Position numbers and translations under genes: made by a program. 6,924 nucleotides of DNA from positions 1 to 6,924 of the forward strand of contig CAJOQU010000061.1 of assembly GCA_905236975.1 (NCBI GenBank), read 5' to 3'. Positions 4,805 through 6,924 of the stretch are shown here, in pieces. How positions within the stretch are numbered: the stretch's first letter is position 1; the number at the start of each line of letters is the position of its first letter. The notes beneath the pieces were generated by a model, which was given only the letters and a program-made list of their open reading frames with translations, was not told the origin of the DNA and did no database searches. Source of the stretch: an uncultured Clostridia bacterium. GTDB taxonomy: Bacteria; Bacillota; Clostridia; Oscillospirales; Acutalibacteraceae.

Positions 4805-5443
4805 TTACTTATCCTGCTTGTTTTCAGACGTTGCCTTCAAAACCGTCTGATAATTTGTCGGATCATAGGCGGCTAAAAATTCCTGCCATTGTTCTTCGGA
4901 CAGATCATCGGTCGAACCGGTATGATACAGGGTATACAAATTGTCCAGCACACGTTGATACTGCTTTTTGGTTTTATGCTTTGCCCGCAAGGCCAGCACC
5001 GTCATCCAACACATCAGCACGATCAGCAGAACAAGCGGTACAAAATGCCGCCAGTAGTAGGAGGCTTTATACCCCATAAACCCAAGCGAGTCTTCCATAA
5101 TATGGGCAAAAAACGGAATCAGCAACGCCGCGGGAACGACGCTCAAAATACCGGCGGCAAGCTTGAACCGAAAAAAGCTCAGCACATAGCCTGCCACGAT
5201 CAGCGCGGTGCAGATGGCAACCGTAACGATTGATCCCATCGCATGGGACAGGTGATCGCTCCCGGAATAGGTTAAAAGCATGCCCAAAATATATAACAGA
5301 TGAATAAAAAAGGTGTAAACAAATACAAAGCTGTACGCCACATGCAGGCCTTTGTACAGTCTGCCGTCGGTCTTGGCATAGCGAATGCCGTTTTTTTCTT
5401 CGATCATGCGGACACGCCGCAGAATATTGGATTCCATTTTCAT
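4805..5443 (-). CDS. Four-helix membrane protein of unknown function
   Basis: I do not recognise this 212-residue family. Hydrophobicity shows four membrane helices at about 33-57, 68-91, 94-115 and 134-154. A charged N-terminal segment of about 30 residues (RRVRMIEEKNGIRYAKTDGR) precedes them. A polar C-terminal tail (155-212) rich in K, E, Q and D, starting RAKHKTKKQYQR, follows, so both ends are probably cytoplasmic by the positive-inside rule. No signal peptide, catalytic motif or metal site stands out. The start at 5443 is chosen because AAGGTGG (5454-5460) lies 10 nt upstream; an in-frame GTG at 5452 would be only 1 nt from it, and ATG at 5437 remains possible. The gene begins 15 nt after tyrS ends and its ribosome binding site overlaps the tyrS stop codon, so it is almost certainly co-transcribed. 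No functional link to tyrosine charging is implied by the sequence. Confidence 0.8.
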   Translation of the reverse strand: MKMESNILRRVRMIEEKNGIRYAKTDGRLYKGLHVAYSFVFVYTFFIHLLYILGMLLTYSGSDHLSHAMGSIVTVAICTALIVAGYVLSFFRFKLAAGILSVVPAALLIPFFAHIMEDSLGFMGYKASYYWRHFVPLVLLIVLMCWMTVLALRAKHKTKKQYQRVLDNLYTLYHTGSTDDLSEEQWQEFLAAYDPTNYQTVLKATSENKQDK

Positions 5444-5453
5444 GAAAAACACG

Positions 5454-5460
5454 CCACCTT
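5454..5460 (-). promoter_or_regulatory. Ribosome binding site overlapping the tyrS stop codon
   Basis: Read on the minus strand this is AAGGTGG; its first two bases are part of the TAA stop of tyrS (5461-5459). It lies 10 nt before ATG 5443 and supports that start. The overlap points to translational coupling with tyrS. Confidence 0.65.
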
Positions 5461-6682
5461 ATTGCATGGTAAATTTATGAAAGACCTTTTTGCCTTTTTT
5501 CACAATCACGTCCCCGGTAAAATCATCCTGCGAAAGGGTGAACTGCGGGTCGGTCAGTTTTTGATCGTTCACGCTCACGCCGCCTTGTTGTACCAGCCGC
5601 CGCGCCTCGCCCTTAGAGGCGGCAAGCCCCGCTTTGACCATCATATCCAACACCCCGATGCGGCCATCGGTGAAATCCTGTGCATCAAGCACGGTAGACG
5701 GCATATTTTCATGCGAACCGCCTCCGGCAAAAATGGCTTTGGCGGCGGCCTGCGCCTTAGCGGCTTCCTCCTCACCGTGCACCATTTTGGTCAATTCAAA
5801 GGCCAAAATCTCTTTGGCGGTATTGAGCTGACTGCCCTCCCATTTATCCATTTCATCCACTTCTTCAAGCGGCAGGAAGGTCAGCATGCGGATGCACTTC
5901 AGCACATCGGCGTCGTCAACATTGCGCCAGTACTGGTAAAAGTCGTAAGGACTGGTCTTGTTGGGATCCAGCCACACCGCACCCGACGCGGTTTTGCCCA
6001 TCTTTTTACCCTCGGAGTTCATGAGCAGGGTGATGGTCATGGCATACGCGTCTTTTCCAAGCTTTTTACGAATCAATTCCGTACCGAAGAGCATATTGCT
6101 CCACTGGTCGTCGCCGCCGAACTGCATGTTGCAGTCATATTCTTTGAAAAGGTGATAAAAATCATAGCTTTGCATAATCATGTAGTTAAATTCGAGGAAT
6201 GATAATCCCTTTTCCATGCGCTGTTTATAGCATTCGGCACGCAGCATGTTGTTGACCGAAAAGCAGGCCCCGACATCGCGCAAAAGCTCGATATAATTCA
6301 GCGACAACAGCCAATCGGCATTGTTGACCATTTGCGCTTTGCCCTCACCGAATTCAATAAAGCGGCTCATCTGCTTTTTAAAGCAGTCGCAATTGTGCTG
6401 GATCTGCTCGGGCGTCATCATGGAGCGCATATCCGTTCTGCCGGAGGGATCACCGATATAGCCGGTTCCCCCGCCGATCAAGGCAATGGGGCGATTGCCC
6501 GCCATTTGCAGGCGCTTCATTAAGCAAAGCGCCATAAAATGCCCCACATGCAGGCTGTCGGCCGTGGGGTCAAACCCAATATAAAAGGTGGCCTTGCCGT
6601 TGTTGATAAGATCTTTGATTTCTTCCTCATCGGTGACCTGTGCGATCAGCCCTCTTGCTACCAGTTCATCATAAATCGTCAT
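5459..6682 (-). CDS. tyrS: Tyrosyl-tRNA synthetase
   Basis: This 407-residue class I synthetase attaches tyrosine to tRNA-Tyr in the cytoplasm. The HIGH motif is HVGH (45-48) in FDPTADSLHVGH, and the KMSKS equivalent is KMGKT (227-231). Tyrosine and ATP pocket signatures include YIGFDPTADS (34-43), GGGTGYIGDPSGRTD (70-84), QSYDF (171-175) and GGDDQW (189-194). The C-terminal S4 RNA-binding domain spans about 341-407 (LVQQGGVSVNDQKL), as in standard bacterial TyrRS of about 400-420 residues, so the gene looks complete and intact. The ATG at 6682 has AGGAG at 6691-6695, 8 nt upstream. Its first 14 nt overlap the end of recN, and a membrane-protein gene follows 15 nt downstream, indicating an operon. 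No T-box leader can fit before it, unlike many Firmicutes aminoacyl-tRNA synthetase genes, so tyrosine-responsive control at this position is unlikely unless it lies upstream of recN. Confidence 0.97.
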   Translation of the reverse strand: MTIYDELVARGLIAQVTDEEEIKDLINNGKATFYIGFDPTADSLHVGHFMALCLMKRLQMAGNRPIALIGGGTGYIGDPSGRTDMRSMMTPEQIQHNCDCFKKQMSRFIEFGEGKAQMVNNADWLLSLNYIELLRDVGACFSVNNMLRAECYKQRMEKGLSFLEFNYMIMQSYDFYHLFKEYDCNMQFGGDDQWSNMLFGTELIRKKLGKDAYAMTITLLMNSEGKKMGKTASGAVWLDPNKTSPYDFYQYWRNVDDADVLKCIRMLTFLPLEEVDEMDKWEGSQLNTAKEILAFELTKMVHGEEEAAKAQAAAKAIFAGGGSHENMPSTVLDAQDFTDGRIGVLDMMVKAGLAASKGEARRLVQQGGVSVNDQKLTDPQFTLSQDDFTGDVIVKKGKKVFHKFTMQ

Positions 6683-6924
6683 TTGTCTTGCTCCTATCTA
6701 AAAGCTCCTTTGCGGAGTTATATAAATTTTCGGTCAGTTCGATTCCGGACATAATGCGCGCGATCTCATGGATGCGTTCTTCCTCACCGAGCGGCTGTAC
6801 GCCGGTAAAGCTGCGACCGCCTGCCACGTTCTTTTCGATCAACAGGTGGCGGTCGGCCATAGCGGCGATTTGCGCCAAATGCGTGACGCAAATGACCTGC
6901 CGGGTCCTGGCCACTTTTTTTAAC
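6669..6924 (-). CDS. recN: DNA repair ATPase RecN, C-terminal part
   Basis: The C-terminal 84 codons and stop of recN are present; the gene continues beyond the window end. RecN is an SMC-like ATPase that gathers DNA ends in double-strand break repair. The segment RQVICVTHLAQIAAMADRH matches the conserved RecN stretch containing the ABC-type switch histidine (THL). It is followed by the usual LLIEKN, then EEERIHEIARIMSG, near the C-terminus. The in-frame GTG at 6914 is an internal valine, since reading continues open to the window edge (LKKVARTRQV). The stop lies inside the first codons of tyrS, giving a 14 nt overlap and probable coupling. Confidence 0.92.
   Translation of the reverse strand, partial: LKKVARTRQVICVTHLAQIAAMADRHLLIEKNVAGGRSFTGVQPLGEEERIHEIARIMSGIELTENLYNSAKELLDRSKTNDDL
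6691..6695 (-). promoter_or_regulatory. Ribosome binding site of tyrS, inside recN
   Basis: On the minus strand this is AGGAG, 8 nt before the tyrS ATG (6682). It lies within the last codons of recN, so ribosomes finishing recN pass over it. This fixes the tyrS start. Confidence 0.75.

Noticed and set aside
5300..6202. Open frame of 300 codons on the + strand
   Set aside because: It lies antisense to tyrS and the membrane-protein gene, has a His/Phe-rich composition typical of a shadow frame, and has no ribosome binding site. tyrS is unmistakable on the other strand.
6912..6914. GTG as start of a small separate gene of 81 codons
   Set aside because: The frame stays open to the window edge and the sequence matches the interior of RecN, so it is a partial recN.

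Overview
The window looks like a chromosomal segment from an anaerobic Clostridia bacterium (Firmicutes/Bacillota), most plausibly an Oscillospiraceae/Ruminococcaceae-like gut or rumen organism. This is inferred from a sodium-pump-type decarboxylase operon whose alpha subunit carries no biotin domain, a secreted BspA-type leucine-rich-repeat protein ending in a type I dockerin, strong AGGAGG-type ribosome binding sites, and Clostridia-like TyrRS and RecN sequences. No species can be named from the sequence alone.

Layout. (1) Positions 1-1483, + strand: the last codons of a probable decarboxylase beta subunit (membrane Na+ pump), then a complete oxaloacetate decarboxylase alpha / carboxyltransferase gene, closed by a hairpin that can act in both directions. 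(2) Positions 1549-2454, - strand: an M14-family zinc carboxypeptidase, convergent with the decarboxylase operon and divergent from the next gene. (3) Positions 2500-3048, + strand: a Nudix ADP-ribose pyrophosphatase followed by a strong terminator. (4) Positions 3135-4572, + strand: an extended -10 promoter, a leader of about 175 nt with two hairpins (the second shaped like an intrinsic terminator and ending just before the Shine-Dalgarno), and the secreted LRR-dockerin protein. (5) Positions 4573-4804: a 232 bp gene-free stretch crowded with inverted repeats, including a perfect 16 bp palindromic stem and a segment resembling a dispersed intergenic repeat. (6) Positions 4805-6924, - strand: read in transcription order, the end of recN, then tyrS (overlapping recN by 14 nt), then a four-helix membrane protein of unknown function 15 nt after tyrS. 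These are probably one transcript.

How the genes work together. The first operon should couple decarboxylation of a 2-oxo acid (oxaloacetate is most likely) to Na+ export, with biotin carried on a separate small protein encoded outside the window. NudF and the M14 peptidase look like housekeeping or cell-wall recycling functions. The LRR-dockerin protein is extracellular and could dock onto a cohesin scaffold or the cell surface. recN-tyrS joins DNA repair and translation functions with no obvious shared pathway. I found no CRISPR array, tRNA, rRNA, transposase or phage gene. No clearly new multi-gene system is visible. The least explained parts are the LRR-dockerin leader, the palindrome cluster after that gene, and the unknown membrane protein.
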